Below are positions 47,430 through 61,090 of a DNA stretch of 64,000 bases, one piece after another. The DNA is from Serinus canaria (taxonomy: Eukaryota > Chordata > Aves > Passeriformes > Fringillidae), in the NCBI RefSeq assembly GCF_022539315.1, contig NC_066316.1, positions 97,458,179 to 97,522,178 on the forward strand, read 5' to 3'. The notes beneath the pieces were generated by a model. It did not search any database and was not told the DNA's origin. It saw nothing but the letters and a program-made list of their open reading frames with translations. Each line of letters begins with the position of its first letter. Within the stretch, counting starts at the first letter, position 1. Made by a program: the position numbers and the translations under genes.

Positions 47430-50400
47430 CCGTATGTTACAGAAAAGCCCCAGGTAAAGTAAATGGAAACTCTATCCAGCAGCTATGCACCTGGTGTTTT
47501 TGCATTTCCCAACAGATATTACAGTTGCTGGAATGATGTGTGAATCTTCTACAACACCTCCTATTGACAATTTATTTTAGGTGTGGCATGAGAGAGATCT
47601 GAGATACTGATACTAATGACCCACAGCCTGTTGCTAAAGAGAAGGAAGAAAGGAAGTGAAGGAATTTATAGAAAAAAAAAAAAAAAGAAAAAACAATGCC
47701 AAACTATAAAACCCCACAAATATTTACATTCTACTGCTTTTGACAGCAGCCATTCTATTACAGACCAAAAACACAGCAGAAGGGCATGCTGACACTTTAA
47801 TATTTCCAGGGTAGTCATGGTGGTAGGAAGAACAACTGGACTATCACTAAAGCTCACCTTTTCTAGATATCAAAAACCTCTGTTGTGTTTTCCTGTTCTG
47901 TTGTCAACCTGTGCTGCTGGTGATCCCTCAGAGTTGATGGTGCAATGGTGTTGGCCTGAGTCCCACTGCAAGGAATGCAGTGGCGCCCAGTCAACCACCA
48001 GTACTAACCACAATCTCCCTGCAGATCTTAACTAACCTGGCAGCTCAGCTTTGTGTAGTAATGCCACAAAAAATGGGAGTGCCTTTCCCTTTCCTTACTA
48101 TCCTTCATTTTTTTGGTCTTTTCTGCCCTTTTCTGGAAAAGTCTGAGGGATATTAGCAGATTCCCTTAGGAGAGAAGTGACCCAGAACTTGTAACACTTT
48201 CACAGACTTCAACACCTCTTATGTTCTGATTTGTGCTTTACCTGAAACCTGTCAAGTGTGAGTCACATCCATTTCCCTTATGCCATGATAGGGAGGAATG
48301 CTGATATGTGGGAACTGACAAAGAAGCATGAGGGAGCCGATGTTCACCTCTTAAACCTGACGAAATTTGCTGGTGAATCACAGGGTAAGAACTTGACCTC
48401 ACCCATGAAGTTTCGTGAAGATTAAAAGAACTTCCTTGTACCTCCTTGCTGTGCCTCTGACTATACCAGATTTATTGTCTGGAGACAAGCAGTTAAACCA
48501 CCCCACAAAGCTCAAGGAGAATGAGTTCAAGTCTTGCCATCTCTGACAAGCCAGCTCAAAATAACATGAGCTATCCTTTTTGATGAGTCAAGAACAACCA
48601 GTTCCCTCTATTGAACACATCAGACAGATGTGGTTGGCTGAGGAAAAGAATATACTGAACCATCCCAGGCCCTTTCATATCAGTGACATCAGATATATTT
48701 TGGTGTGAGAAGCTTGGAGCTTTGAATGAGAAGGTGATGCTGCAGGAAATTAGTCCTCAGGCAATGTTTTTATCTCACTTAAGTCTGACAGCCTGCAAGC
48801 AAGCACAGGAAAAGCTTATTCAAAAAAGCTGAGAAATGTTAGAAAACTATAAGACCATCTACAGCTACACCTGAAAAGCAGGAAAGGAAACAGTATGAAA
48901 AGAACATGCTTTATTATGAACCAAACAGCCTTCTGTAGTCAAGGTCCTTAGTCACCTGGGGATTAAAATGATCCTAATACTAGAGCTTTCTTAACACTCC
49001 TGACTGCAGCTCTTGAACTGAGGATCTGGCCCATAGTCACTGCCAGGGTGCTGTGTCCCTCCTCCCTGAATGCTGCCAGAATGCAGGAAATAAGACATAT
49101 GTTGGTCCATCCTGTACTGTACTCTTACTTCTATTTTTTTCCTTCTTTGCAGCTGCAAAATACAACTGAGCAAGTTAAATTCCACTTCCCTTGAACACGG
49201 AAGCCAGCAGTGCATTTTGTCACATGGTCACATCAGCAGACCACAACAACAAGAACAGTCACCTGGTGAAACAATCCACACAGAGATTTGGAAGGAAAAT
49301 TTCCTTCGGGCAGGTGACACCGGACATCTGGCAGTCCGCTACTTCTGTTCTGAGAGCAACACCCACGTTATAGGGCATGCTGCCAGAAGCTGCACCCACC
49401 TGGGATGTAGCCAGCCCAAGATGAAAGGGAGCACCAAATCCAGAAGGGATGATTAGCTGATGTTGTTCAGGACACAAGTACCTGGGAACATGCTAGCTCC
49501 CCTTAGGTGTTCAGTACTGCACGGAAAAGTCAGGGAACTAAGAAAGTTAATCAGGTCAGAGCCAGGCTTGCATATGTTTTCTCCACAGGAATTACAAACT
49601 ATTTGCCAAATATTCAGATTGGGTAATTGCTACCCGGACTACTAAGGATATGAAGCCCAAAAGAAGATAGTTGCTCAGAGCTTCTGATAGATTGCATCAC
49701 TCTCTGCCAAAGTATATGACAGAATGAGAATTACCAACACATAATGTAAGGATACAAGCCTGTGCATACAGCAGACCTGGACCCATCATGGCTGGCTGAA
49801 GCAGAAAAAACATTAACCCCCAGACTGCTCATAGGAAAGCAATAATTTGATCCTGAACTCCAGAAGCATTTGTGGAATCCAGAGATTCCCTGAAATAACC
49901 TTCCCTTCTTAGGACATAAGGGACAAGAATTTATCCCTGCTCTCTCTAAAATGTAAATTTGACCAAAGCTAATTTTACCCCAGCATCTAGCTATGACCTC
50001 ATGGTTCTGCCAGCATACAAGTTTAGTCTCAAACTGCCACATATTTTATGACCAAATGCAACTTGGAGCAGAGCCTGTACTGTCCATCAAGGGTGCTGTT
50101 GTGTGATTAAAAAAAAAAAAAAAATCATCTGTTGTATTTAACTATAAAGCTTTGATGAAAATCATGCTACTTCTAACAAAAATCTTTAGGTGCTAGTAAG
50201 ATTAGAAGCAGAAAAACCAGGCATCCAAAATACCTAATTGTATGTGAGAGTATGAGATCTGTGAAGCATTTAAGGGCTACATTTCTTCTATGCAACCAAA
50301 CAGCAATATCCAGAGAAGAGAACAGATATTTATTCAAAGTTTCACTATTCCAGTCAGTCATGCATACAGTGCTGACTCAGGAGCAAACATTAAAAAGCAG

Positions 50401-53400
50401 GAGCCATGTGGGAACTTAGAAATCTAATTGTACATCTCCCAAGGGGAATCATTACAACAGTGTCAAACAGGCCTTAAGCAGGAGGAATGAATAGGTGGGG
50501 GAGATCTGACAGCAGGGGAAAACAGTGCTGGCAGAAAAGGCCCCCCAGAACAACAGGTACAATCGGCAGCACAGCCTTTGGACTGAGGCTTTTAAGGAGA
50601 AAACTGATAGCCCAAATTAAAAGTAAATAAGGAAGACATGGTACAAATACAATAAGGAGAGAAAGTACATTGAAAAAAAGTGCAGGCCCCACTTCTGTGT
50701 GCCATTAGGAGATTATCCTCCTCCTTTTTCTCTTAGGTTAATAACTGAAATAGTTAATTTTAGACATGACCGCAAACAAGCAAATAAATTCAAAACTACA
50801 TCTCTAAGAAAACTGGAAGATGGCAACATTATTAGGGCTTATTCAAGGTACAACATCTAGCCATAGATGAAATACTAACTAAAGGTTGAATTCAGTACCT
50901 TCAGAAAATGACTAATCCACACAACAAGGGTGTTTTGCCTAATTGTGTAACATAGTTTTATTTTACTATGCATAGTAAAATTGCCCAAAATGTTGGTGTA
51001 AAAAAACCACAGAGCTTTAGTGATGGGCTGAAACTTAAGAAGGCATGTGTGTATTAATATTTTACTTCAGAAAAAATGCAAATCACTTCAATAATACAGT
51101 GTTTGTGTTCTGTATGAGATAATGGATAGTCACAGCTCCCTTAAACTGGGAGGTTTCCAAAATTCTGATTGTGTACCATGACTCTCTCTCCTACATATAA
51201 AAAAAATTGCTTCTTTATCTATTGTGAAAACATCTTTTTTCTTGATACAGGAACTATAAATTCCACTCCTCCCATTCACACCAAAAAGAACATTACTCCC
51301 TAAACAGCACCACTAAATCCAAAACAAACAGCAAGATATCTAAAATATTCTTTAGTTTACTCAGGCATGTAAGACACAAGAGACAGAGTACCTCCTTCTT
51401 GGAACAAAGGAAGGAGAGAGGTTGGATTCAAAGGGGCTGTAATCAAAAGGGTCTAACTCATATCCAAGTACCATGGTCAAATTTATGAGTATTTCCACAG
51501 AAAAAAATGTGTCAGAAGGACATCCTGGATTGGAATGCGGTAGAATTGATTCCCACAAGCCTAGGAATGTTGTTGGTTTTCATGATAGAGCTGTTAATCT
51601 TATAATAAAATAACTTTTGAATATATTTTGCACTCAGTGATGAGCTCTACTAGCAGTGACCTCAGTGTGAGCAGCCCTCCCCAGTAACAGGGCTGTGGAA
51701 ATATTGCTGGAGGCAGGTCTTGCATTGCTTTCTTTTGTCTCTCCACTTAAGCTTAGCAGAAAGATACTACCAGAAGCACAGAAAGGCCATAAAACTGAAA
51801 ACATCATTTTAAATCAAAAGGCTTTTAGTGGTTGTCTTAAAGGGGCTATCTGCGTTCCCAACAGTGACTATAGCAATTACATGATGAAAACATCTATGCA
51901 GGTGCATAATTTAAAAAGAGAAAGGACATCCTCCCCCTTTAGGAGAGGCCTGGCTTTATAATTCAGTAGGTCTGTTTGGCTAACAAAGGAGAAAAAATGA
52001 GGACTCAGTGAAAGAAGGAGAGGAGCAGGAAAGAAAAAAAGATGAGATGAGAGAAAAGAATGGCCAGCAGAAAAAAACAGCAGGGAAGGAGGATGAAAGA
52101 GAAGGATGACATCTGACTTGGACAAGGGGTGAACCACAAACCCAGTCATTACCAGTGTCCAGGACAAAAATAACTCGTTTGTCCAGCAGCAGCAGGGCAG
52201 CTGCCAGTGCAGCGGGACAGCCTCCCCCCTGCACTGCTCTGCCCAGCACATCCCCAGCACACTTCCAGATCTGCCCCTTTCCCTGTGCTCTGTGGCAAAA
52301 CTCAGCATGCTCACAGTCCCTGTGGTTGTGGTTAGGAAACTGCTGCATGATGGATCTCAATAGAAAAAGTATTTTAATACAAGAAAAACAGGAAACTCAA
52401 GCACGTTTTGAGTCTAATTCAATTTCAGTTCCGTGATTCCTTTATTTTCTATGGACAAAAGGCATGTAACAAAATTATGAACTGGGACGTGAAGAAAGCA
52501 GAACTGTGCACATGACAGATAAAACTGGCTCATTATGTGAAAACTGAAGCCATGCAAAATAAAAATGCAGAGCAGATTAGAGCACCTCTCATCCAAAAAC
52601 CAGTTAGGACCAGTCAAGCACATCCAGCACCTGGACAGAGTTTGAGCAGAACATATATGAACTGACACAGGTCACAGTTTCAAAAGAGGAGACCAGGTTA
52701 TGAAGAAATGCAAATATTCTTTCTTCATTTTATGCTTAAAGCAACCTCTGGTTTAGGAATCTTCAGAGACAAAGTACAAGGTACCAGTTCAATGTCAGCT
52801 GCCTCACACTCTCTTTTCAATATCACCAGTGCATTTTAGTGCTAATGTACTAAAGCATGACACTAGCTAAAGATAACCACATTCTATTGAGAAACATAAC
52901 AATTGAAATAATGGAATAAGCACTTCATGCAATTTGCTAGGAATGTAGTTTGGACACCAACAGCCAAAACAAACTAAAATGGCAAATGCAAGGACTCTAT
53001 TTTGAAAAGATCTGCAAACAGACTCAGCAGCTTTACAGGGGGTCATATTTTCCACAAGGATAAACTGTCCTTGAACAATATTTTCAGTGTTCTGGATATT
53101 AACCTGCTTTCTTTTCATATGGATTGTTCTCACCTACACTCCTTTTCCTTGAACAAATATTTACTGTGACCAATAAAATTCTGCTCTCCATTTGCGAGTT
53201 AAATAGCATCGCATTCCCACACGCTGCTTTATATACGTGTGCTTTATATACATTGAGCATACGTGCCCACAGAAAATGACATCTCCCAACTACGTCTGAT
53301 GGAATTATTTTTAAGCAATCACATTCTCTGTAGATTTCAGTCCTGATTCATCAATACATTTAATTCACTGCGGTATTAGCTCTGTGAGCAAGAGGCATGA

Positions 53401-54389
53401 AACATGCAGCTGAAGGAAGAAGGTGACATATTTCAGCAGCGATAAAGCATTCTGTGAGCATGTGAGAGCGATGCCTGATGCATTGCTCATAAGCATGAGA
53501 GTAAACACATCATCTGCACAGGGAACTACTGACATGTCTAATTTCAAGAAAGCAACAAAAAATATTTTTAGCGAATTATTCATACGCTTCTAAATGTGTT
53601 CAAGGGTTTTAACAGGTCAGAATTCAAGTGGACAAATTACAGCCTGCAAGATGCCAACAGACTGTAGGTGATAAGCATGCTGGACTACTACCTACTACTG
53701 CTATTCATTCATTATTCACCTATTTGCTGCTCACTGTCTTGAAAATTTCAGTAAACAAGTCAGAAATTGAAAGAATCCTTAGAACCAAAAATATCCAGCA
53801 CAAACTATGTACGAAGAAAAAGGGTGAGAATTTCACAGGTTAACATATATAAAACATCACCTAAGCCTCTTTTCTTTTCTACCCAGAGGGCCAGACCCTC
53901 AGCACACCAGAGCCCACCAGCGTCTGTACTGTGTTTATATAGCTTAGGGAAAGTCTGGGACTGTGCTCCACATGCAGGTCCTTTTTGCTGAATTCCCCTC
54001 CAGGGGCACAGGGGTGAAGAGGAACACATCTCTCATGAACACCTGCAACCAGCAGTTCCTTCCTCAGACACTTAAATAGATTTTCCTCACACTACAGTAA
54101 AACGAGATACTGTTTTACTGGCTGTTCCCCTTCATACACCCCTAAATATAAACAGTTGTACTAACAAGAAAGAAGGTGAGAGCTGTAGCAGGTTAATCTG
54201 TGATGGAAAAGTAAAGCTATGCTGGACTTGGGTTTAAGTTGGAAATCCCAGTTTCTCTGCAGCGCCTCCCAAAATAGGCTGAGGTTCAGACTGCATAGCA
54301 TGCCTAAGCTCTATCACAAACACACTCATATGCCTCGTTTAGAACTGTTCCTAGTCTTACAGATCTCTCTTAAGTCTTCTGAGACTAGT
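47430..54389. other. Unique noncoding sequence
   Basis: No gene or RNA recognised. A runs lie at 47670-47692 and 50109-50124. A purine-rich low-complexity stretch lies at about 51985-52110 (G/A with few pyrimidines). The word TGCTTTATATAC occurs at 53225 and 53240 (period 15). The stretch 53155-53600 has a CNE-like texture, with non-repetitive sequence, scattered CpGs and ATTA cores. Frames of 145 and 126 codons on the minus strand at 51877-52360 overlap each other opposite the purine tract and are treated as composition effects. Confidence 0.45.
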
Positions 54390-54965
54390 GGTATCTGACA
54401 AAGTTCACTACTGCACCCGGTATTGTTTGACTTATTCAACAAAGACCTGGATGAAGGGGCAGAAGGCTCCTCAGCAAGTTCCCTAATGACACAAAGCTGG
54501 ATGGAGCAGCCAATGCCCCAGAGGGCTGTGCAGCCCTTCAGAAGGAACTCAACAGGTTTGAGAGATGTGCAGGGAAGAATGGTCTGAAATTCAACAGAGG
54601 CCAGTGCAGAGTCCTACATCTGTGAAGAATAACTCCAGGCACCAGCACATGCTGGGGCTGGCCTGCTGGAATGCAGATGCCAAAAGGATGGACCAGGCTC
54701 TTCTTAGCAATAGAACAGGAGGCAAAGGGCTGAAACTGATGTACAGGAAATTCCCCTTCAACACACTTCTTTAGTGTTCAGTTGACTGAGCACTGGAACA
54801 GGTTGTCCAGAGAGGTTATGGAGTCTCCCTCACTGGAGATACGCAAGAACTGCCTGGGTGCAATTCTGCGCAGTGTGCTCTGGGGTGACACAAGATTTAG
54901 CAGGAAGGTTGGACCTGATGACACACTGTGACCCCTTCCAATCCAACCCACTCTGTGATCCTGAT
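54390..54965 (+). mobile_element. CR1 LINE fragment (RT palm to 3' end, internally deleted)
   Basis: Begins with sequence matching the CR1 'LLFNIFINDLDEG' region (ttgtttgacttattcaacaa, then gacctggatgaagggg). It continues with the 'LSKFADDTKLDGA' region, here with a changed motif (caagttccctaatgacacaaagctgg in parts, giving Asn-Asp), and then the 'KFNRGKCRVLHL' region near 54585-54620. It then jumps over several hundred bases of ORF2 to the 'GQGAETDVQEIPLQHTSL'-like end (54715-54770), the 'ALEQVVQRGYGVSLTGDTQ'-like end (54788-54846), and the CR1 3' end with ccttccaatccaacccac and CTCTGTGATCCTGA. The internal deletion and substitutions show a dead copy. Confidence 0.88.
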
Positions 54966-55767
54966 CTTTACAAAAGAGGCTCAGCAGCCGCAGACAATCT
55001 GAGAGAGCCAATTGGATGGTCTCTTGGAAGAGAAAGAGGTGCACCCACACAGGCAGCACCATGCATAGATTGTGTATGGTCTCCTAACAATTTGACTAGG
55101 ATTGGACCTAACTTGGTTTCGGGCTTATCTGATGTTTGAAATTATTAACATGGGCATGCATGCTCTGTTTTCTGTTTTACACATGCATTTGGTTTTTGTC
55201 AAGATAGCTAGACTTCAGGACAAGTGATAGCCACAAGGCAACCAACCACCAAGCTAAGCCCAAGCTAATGGCAAGGGAAGCACCAACTTCCCTGTGGGTG
55301 CAAGGAGGAGTAATATATCAGCACAGATGCCTTGGTTAAAGCAGAAGAGGGTGAGAAGTCCTGTCTAGAAAAGAGATGTCTGTCCAACATGAGGAAGGAC
55401 AGGTTAAACAGCCCATGCTACCGCTCTGTACTAGGAGATGCACTCTGTACAACAAGCCCTCAATGCCAAACACCAATGAGGTGTTAAGCAGAGAGAAAAT
55501 TAAGTCAACCACCAACACACTGGAAACAGCAAAAACTATTGGCTTTGGCACACATGCAAAGTGTGTGTATGCCTGGGCTGCCTGGAATAGCAAGAGATGC
55601 AAAATCCAGGACTGCCAGGATGGTTGGTGAGAGGGGAGGTGAGATGCTGCATGGCTGGGCAAAAAAAATATATGATCCTGTGAGCTGATCTCAAAGGAAA
55701 TCCAGATGGTCTCCTGATAATCTTGAGGTGGAGGATTTCAGATCCATTAGGGCAAGAAAGGGGAACA
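54966..55767. other. Unique sequence between two CR1 fragments
   Basis: No gene recognised. This spacer of about 800 bp lies between two CR1 fragments whose 3' ends face each other. An A run lies at 55661-55668. It could hold an unrecognised older element, but I see no LTR ends or coding motif. Confidence 0.45.
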
Positions 55768-56198
55768 ACACAGAATTAGAGAATCACTTAAGTTGGAAAA
55801 GTTCTTTATCACCAAATCCAACCATAAACCTAACACTTACCAAGTCCACCACTAAACCATGTCCCTAAGTGCCACATTTACACGCCTTTGAAATACCACC
55901 AGGGATGGTGACTCAACCACTTCGCTGGGTAGCCTGTTCCAATGCTTAACAATCTATTTGATGAGGAAATTTTTCCTAACAGCCAATCTAAACATCCCCT
56001 GGTACAACTTAAGGCCATTTCCTCTTGTCCTATCACTTGTTAGTTGGGAGAAGAGACCAACTCCCACCTCAATACAATCTCCTTTCAGACATTTGTAGCA
56101 TGTGATAAGGTCTCCCCTGAGCCTCCTTTTCTCCAGACTAAACAACCTCAGTTCCCACAGCTGGTCCTCTTAGGACTTTTCACTAGACCCTTCGCCAG
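55768..56198 (-). mobile_element. CR1 LINE 3' fragment
   Basis: On the minus strand this reads as the last ORF2 segment and 3' UTR of a CR1. Translation of 55954-56145 gives, in pieces, [21 protein letters not shown], then [19 protein letters not shown], then [14 protein letters not shown]. This is the standard CR1 C-terminus, which continues on the + strand side as the familiar 'ccaccactaaaccatgtccctaagtgcc' sequence (in parts). The 3' end at 55768 carries a CAGAATTAGAGAATCA-type tail. The copy is cut short on its 5' side at about 56198. It has fewer changes than the other CR1 copies, so it may be the youngest. Confidence 0.93.
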
Positions 56199-59100
56199 CA
56201 TGAGACAGTCATATCACAATGCTGAGGAGACTTTTTTGTTCACCGAGTTGTTTGTTTGTAAGGTATTTTTTTCTCTTAGCAGCAAGCATGTTCTATACTA
56301 ACATCTGCTTGACAATTTGATATTTGAAAGCTGTGTCATCTGTAACCTTTGTTATCTGTCTTATTTATCTTCTGTCATACACTAAAGATCTTTGCTTTTA
56401 CTTTAAGATTACCTTATTTCCAAATTTGCAAACCCTGCTTTACAGAGAAAACATCTTTTCATCTGTTATTTAGCCACTATCAAGCATTTAGCAACAAGAG
56501 CATAGAACAAGCCACACTCTTCTGCATACTATGTAATAAAAACAAGAATGGCTTTCTTTTAAATAGTCCCTAATTAAGCCACAGTGCTGGTTTCAGGGAC
56601 TTTTCCAGTAGTTCTGAGAAGAGACCATAGGTTGAGTTAGACAGCAGTGGCAAGCAGCCAATGTGCAGGTGAGAAAAGAAAGGGACCCCAAACTTCATCT
56701 ATGCCATACATTCCCACGTGCTTGACCCCTTTCTGCCTCTATGAATAAGATTTCACTGATTTTCTTAAAACAGATGCTACTGGGAATAACTAGGAAGTCA
56801 TTAAGCACTGTAAATAATTAAAATAGATAATATTGTTGTAAAAATATACTGAAGAACTGTGATTTGTGATGCATGAGCTTTGCTGTGCTGGGTAGGTTAA
56901 CTTAATAAATGGCAAAATTAATTTGGCCACAAAAGGTCTTCCAGTCAACCATGCAAATTAGCACGGTTCTGTTGAAATGCATTATATTTCAATACTGCTT
57001 CTAATCAGAGGATCTCAAAATACATTTGTGATCCATAATTAATAAGACATATTTCCTCGAGCTGTGCAAGTATGACTATATCATACACTGCAGTAGTCTC
57101 ACTGCACTTCTCCACAACTGTAACATTGTACAACTGTATGAGTGGGCTCATATAACACCAACAAGCTCTGACCATTGCCTTGTTTCTGGTTTACCACCGT
57201 GCTAGTTATGTGAACATGTGCATATCCATGTGTTGCCATCGCTATTCTTTCCCTCCCTGCACAGGTACAAAAGATACAAGTTGGTGGGTAGATATTAAAC
57301 TTGCAACAGTTTTTTCTCAGATGCCTATTTCTTGCAATTTTCCAGTGGGATCCTCCAAAGGAGAAGCAGCAACAGAAGTGAAAATGGAATGTGTTTGTGT
57401 ACTCATGTGGATGCATGAGTGACAAATCACTACATCACATGGCAGAATCATGTAGAGTCTGAGTAGCAGATAGGTAAGCCTAATTTTTACTAATCAAAAC
57501 TGCATACCTAATTTTTCTTGCTAATCACGCAGAAGATTATTCATGGTGAAAGAGATTTAAAAATACAATTTAGTTTTAACCATGTATTCTTATTTAAAGA
57601 CTAGAAGAAAAGTGTTATTTTACAGATAGCAATCAGACGCCAGACTTATCTTTCCCACAGTTGCATTGTAAGTCTGTGCTCACACTGGCAGTTGCATCCA
57701 CTCAAATTGCTATTAATTCTGCTTACCACATCAGTGCTTAAGAACTACTGCAAGTGTAGTGCCTTCACTCTCACCAGGCTCTGTCCACACAGAGCTGCAG
57801 GCAGGCCTTGCCAGGAGGTCTCACAGGCGAAGCAAGAAATGGAGGAAAGGCTGGAGGAAAGGCAGTACCACAGCCAGCAAATTGTGCAGGCTTTAGATAA
57901 AGTGGAGGGTGTGGAACTAAAAGAAACAAGTGACTGATGAGGAAAGATTAAAGGAGAAATAGGTCAGGAGAGATGAAGATAAACCAGAACAGACAAGGAG
58001 CAAAAATGAAGTGAAAGGACTGCAGGGAGTGGTAAGATGCAGAAGAGAGAGACAGAGCTCCAGTGAAAGAGGATGGGGTGCAGAAATTGCTCCAGAAGTG
58101 CAGCAAACTCTCACAGCTTCTAACAGTCCCTGTTTCAGCAACTCTGGTAGCTGTTCCTCTCTGTGGTTCAGGCATCACTTGTGTCCTAACATCCTCCGAG
58201 CAAAAGAGCTCCCTACACAACTCTGCACGGAGGGAAGGGGGAGGGATGGGCACTGACCAGAGCCTGTCTACTTCCCCATCTCCTCACAGCCAGCTCAGCC
58301 CCGGCTGCCTCTGCAGCTGCTCCGCCAGCCAAGGAGTTCGGCCGCAAGGCCAACCACAAGCCCAAACTTCTCCTGCTAGTTGGTTCACCACTCCTATCTC
58401 ACATAACAGGCCTGCCCTGAGCCTGCTGCAAACACATTGAACACTCCTGCTTCTCTTCCATACCCATACCATTTCCCTTCCAGGTTCAGATGAGCAGAAA
58501 TATATATGCAATAGATGAAAAAGGAGGAGAGGGAAGAGAAGAAAAAATGGAGCTTTCTGGCCCACCCAGATGGCTTTTTAGCTGTGTTCTGACAAACATG
58601 CAATACTCCTAAAAGCTGTTCCTATTAAACCCAACTGAATTTGAAGGACAGACTTCAATCTTTATAATTTTTGTGCGAAAGCTGGCAAAACCCCCAGATT
58701 TCAAAGTCTGCTGTACCTGATGGTTATGTCATGCACCCATTCCCTGCAGACAAAAGGACATGGACATACAGCACACCACAGCTTATGAGAGCTGGAAAGA
58801 GAAGATGGAGGCACTGGCACTTGCCTCCATATCCCTATTCCCCATGGGTGGAAATAGACTTCAAGGGGATGGAGGTACAACCACTTCCCATGGTATCTTG
58901 CTAGTCCTCTGCCCCTGAGTCTGTTATGATTAATGCTGATCCACCACCTGGAGCCTATGTTGGCCATTCATACTGCTTTTCACGGCGAGTAACCATAGTA
59001 ATCATGTGTAATAGATCTCCACCCACATTTTTGAAGAGTTCTGGGATTGCTAGAAAGATGAAGCAAAGTTAAACTGGGCCCCAGACTGTACCATGTAACC

Positions 59101-61051
59101 AAGTTCCCTGTGGATATACTTTCTGCTGATGGGCTTGTAGCAAAGGCTTTGTCTCCCTTGAGGGTATATTAGGAGCAGCAAGAAATGAATTACGGCAGGG
59201 TCACTTCTCAACAAGCAGCAGGTAAGAGAAGATATTTTCTTCTCCTAAGCCACTCTGAATCCTGTTCAGAAGCAAGTTTCTCTCCAGAATCCTTCAGACA
59301 TTGCGACACAGTTCACTGCCTCTAAAAGGCTGACCTTCAAACAAGAATATCAAAGTTAGGGCAACAGGTTTCTGAAACATTTCAAACAGTTTCTTGTGAG
59401 TCATCATTAAAATGGCAATTTGTGGGTAAGAACAAAATCCTGAGCAAAGGTTACCCCTGAAATGCTTTTGAAAAGCCATGTGCTGTGTTAAACAAAACCA
59501 TTACAACACAAGCTGCAACCTATTTCCAACATCCAGAGCCAGAGATCATATAAAACTATCAGATTAGATTTGTATTGTGAAGTTTCTGCTAAAATAAAGT
59601 CATGCCTGATAACACTGATATACTACACCCTGTACATAAGTAAATCAATATTATCATTACCCCCCAGAGTGCAATACTCAAGCTAGGTTTGGTAATAAAA
59701 GCAGACTGCATTTAACCGAATATCAGAAGTATTTATGATTTCTTTAAAAAATTGCAATCCTGAAAGCTAGAGCCCTGATGATTCAAAGTACAAAGCTAGA
59801 TTTTGACAGCACTCCATGCAAACAGAAGTTTCTTTCTTCATTTGGCACACTACCAACAGATCCCCTGCATGCAATCCAGCCCCACAGCAAATATCCAGGC
59901 CGCATACAGCACACATACACACCTGAAGGACCCAAAGTTTTGGCTGTTGCAAACTATCATTGCTTGCTTGACTTCAGCACAACTGTCTGCAGCACCTGAA
60001 GATCTGGCCCAAGAAACATACTCCATCAGAAACTGAAAAGCACCAGTTTTAATGTGCTTTTGACGAATTAATGAGGTTGGTGTTGTTTTTTAAATTAACA
60101 TCCTTTAGTTCATGAGAAGTCTTCAGCATTTTTATATTACAGCAACCATCTTAAGCTCATCTGCAAGGTTTCAGGCCAATGCCAACAGACAGCACTGCCA
60201 GGCACTGACATTTGGGGCTTATAAGTTATTACATTTCAGTCACCAAGCTAAAGGCCTAGATCTCATCTGAGATTTCGAACTTTACCCTTCAGAAGTGCAG
60301 ATCATGAGCAGCGACTGAGACTGTGGCTGCAACTGAGAGAGAGCCCAGCTTCACAACAAGCCCCACGAATTTTCTCATTCCTCCATCCTCACCACACTTT
60401 CCCAGATAAGATGCTTTGCTTCCAAGTTGAGACTGCTGGGATGTGAAGAGCAGGCTCTGGTTTAACAACAGAGTATTCTTGTCTTTCTGTGGGTAGGGAA
60501 ATAGGATCAAAAGTTTGGTGAAGTTCACAAAATAAAATCCACTATTAATACAGTCTGGGTGGCTTGGATTTGTTTCTTTTTTTACTAGACTGTTCAGAAG
60601 GTTTACTAGGTTCATAAGAAGACTCACCTACTCATCTGTTCATTCTCAAGAAATGTAAACTCCTTAATTCACTGCACATCTAATTGGAAAACCCAGGGCC
60701 CTGTGATGTATCCTGAGCCCTGCCACCCAAGGAAACACTGCAATTTATTTGATGATACATTAAACAGCATCACCAGTAGGAGCAATTTCTAGGTATAAAC
60801 ACTGAAATTCTTTACAAGTACTGGTCAGCTGCTTGTTGAAGAAACTGCTATTAGAAGGTCCCCCTTCAGCTGGTTGCTACCACCCCTTTGCCAGTAGCTG
60901 CCCACACTGCAGAGCTCCTCTTCATTCCTGTTACAAATGCTAGCAGGTTAATTTAACACAAGAAAAGCTCTTTACTTTAATCTGGCTGGCATTACCCTGA
61001 AGCAGATTCTCACTGTCTCTTTCCACATGGCTTTCAGGGCAATGGCATTAC
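56199..61051. other. Unique noncoding sequence
   Basis: No gene, RNA or interspersed repeat recognised. The stretch 56760-57060 is AT-rich, non-repetitive and full of ATTA/TTAAT cores (CNE-like texture). Frames at 57099-57425 (minus, 108 codons), 58063-58440 (plus, 125 codons) and 60289-60627 (minus, 112 codons) have no recognisable product. Confidence 0.45.
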
Positions 61052-61090
61052 AAAAAAAAAAAAAAAAACAAAACCAAAAAAAAAAAAAAA
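61052..61090. repeat. A-rich low-complexity run
   Basis: 39 bp of A with four C interruptions. No retrotransposon body is recognised upstream, so it is not called a poly(A) tail. Confidence 0.85.

Noticed and set aside
51877..52360. 145- and 126-codon minus frames rich in Ser, Phe and Leu
   Set aside because: They lie opposite a purine-rich low-complexity tract, so the composition explains the open frame and the hydrophobic look.
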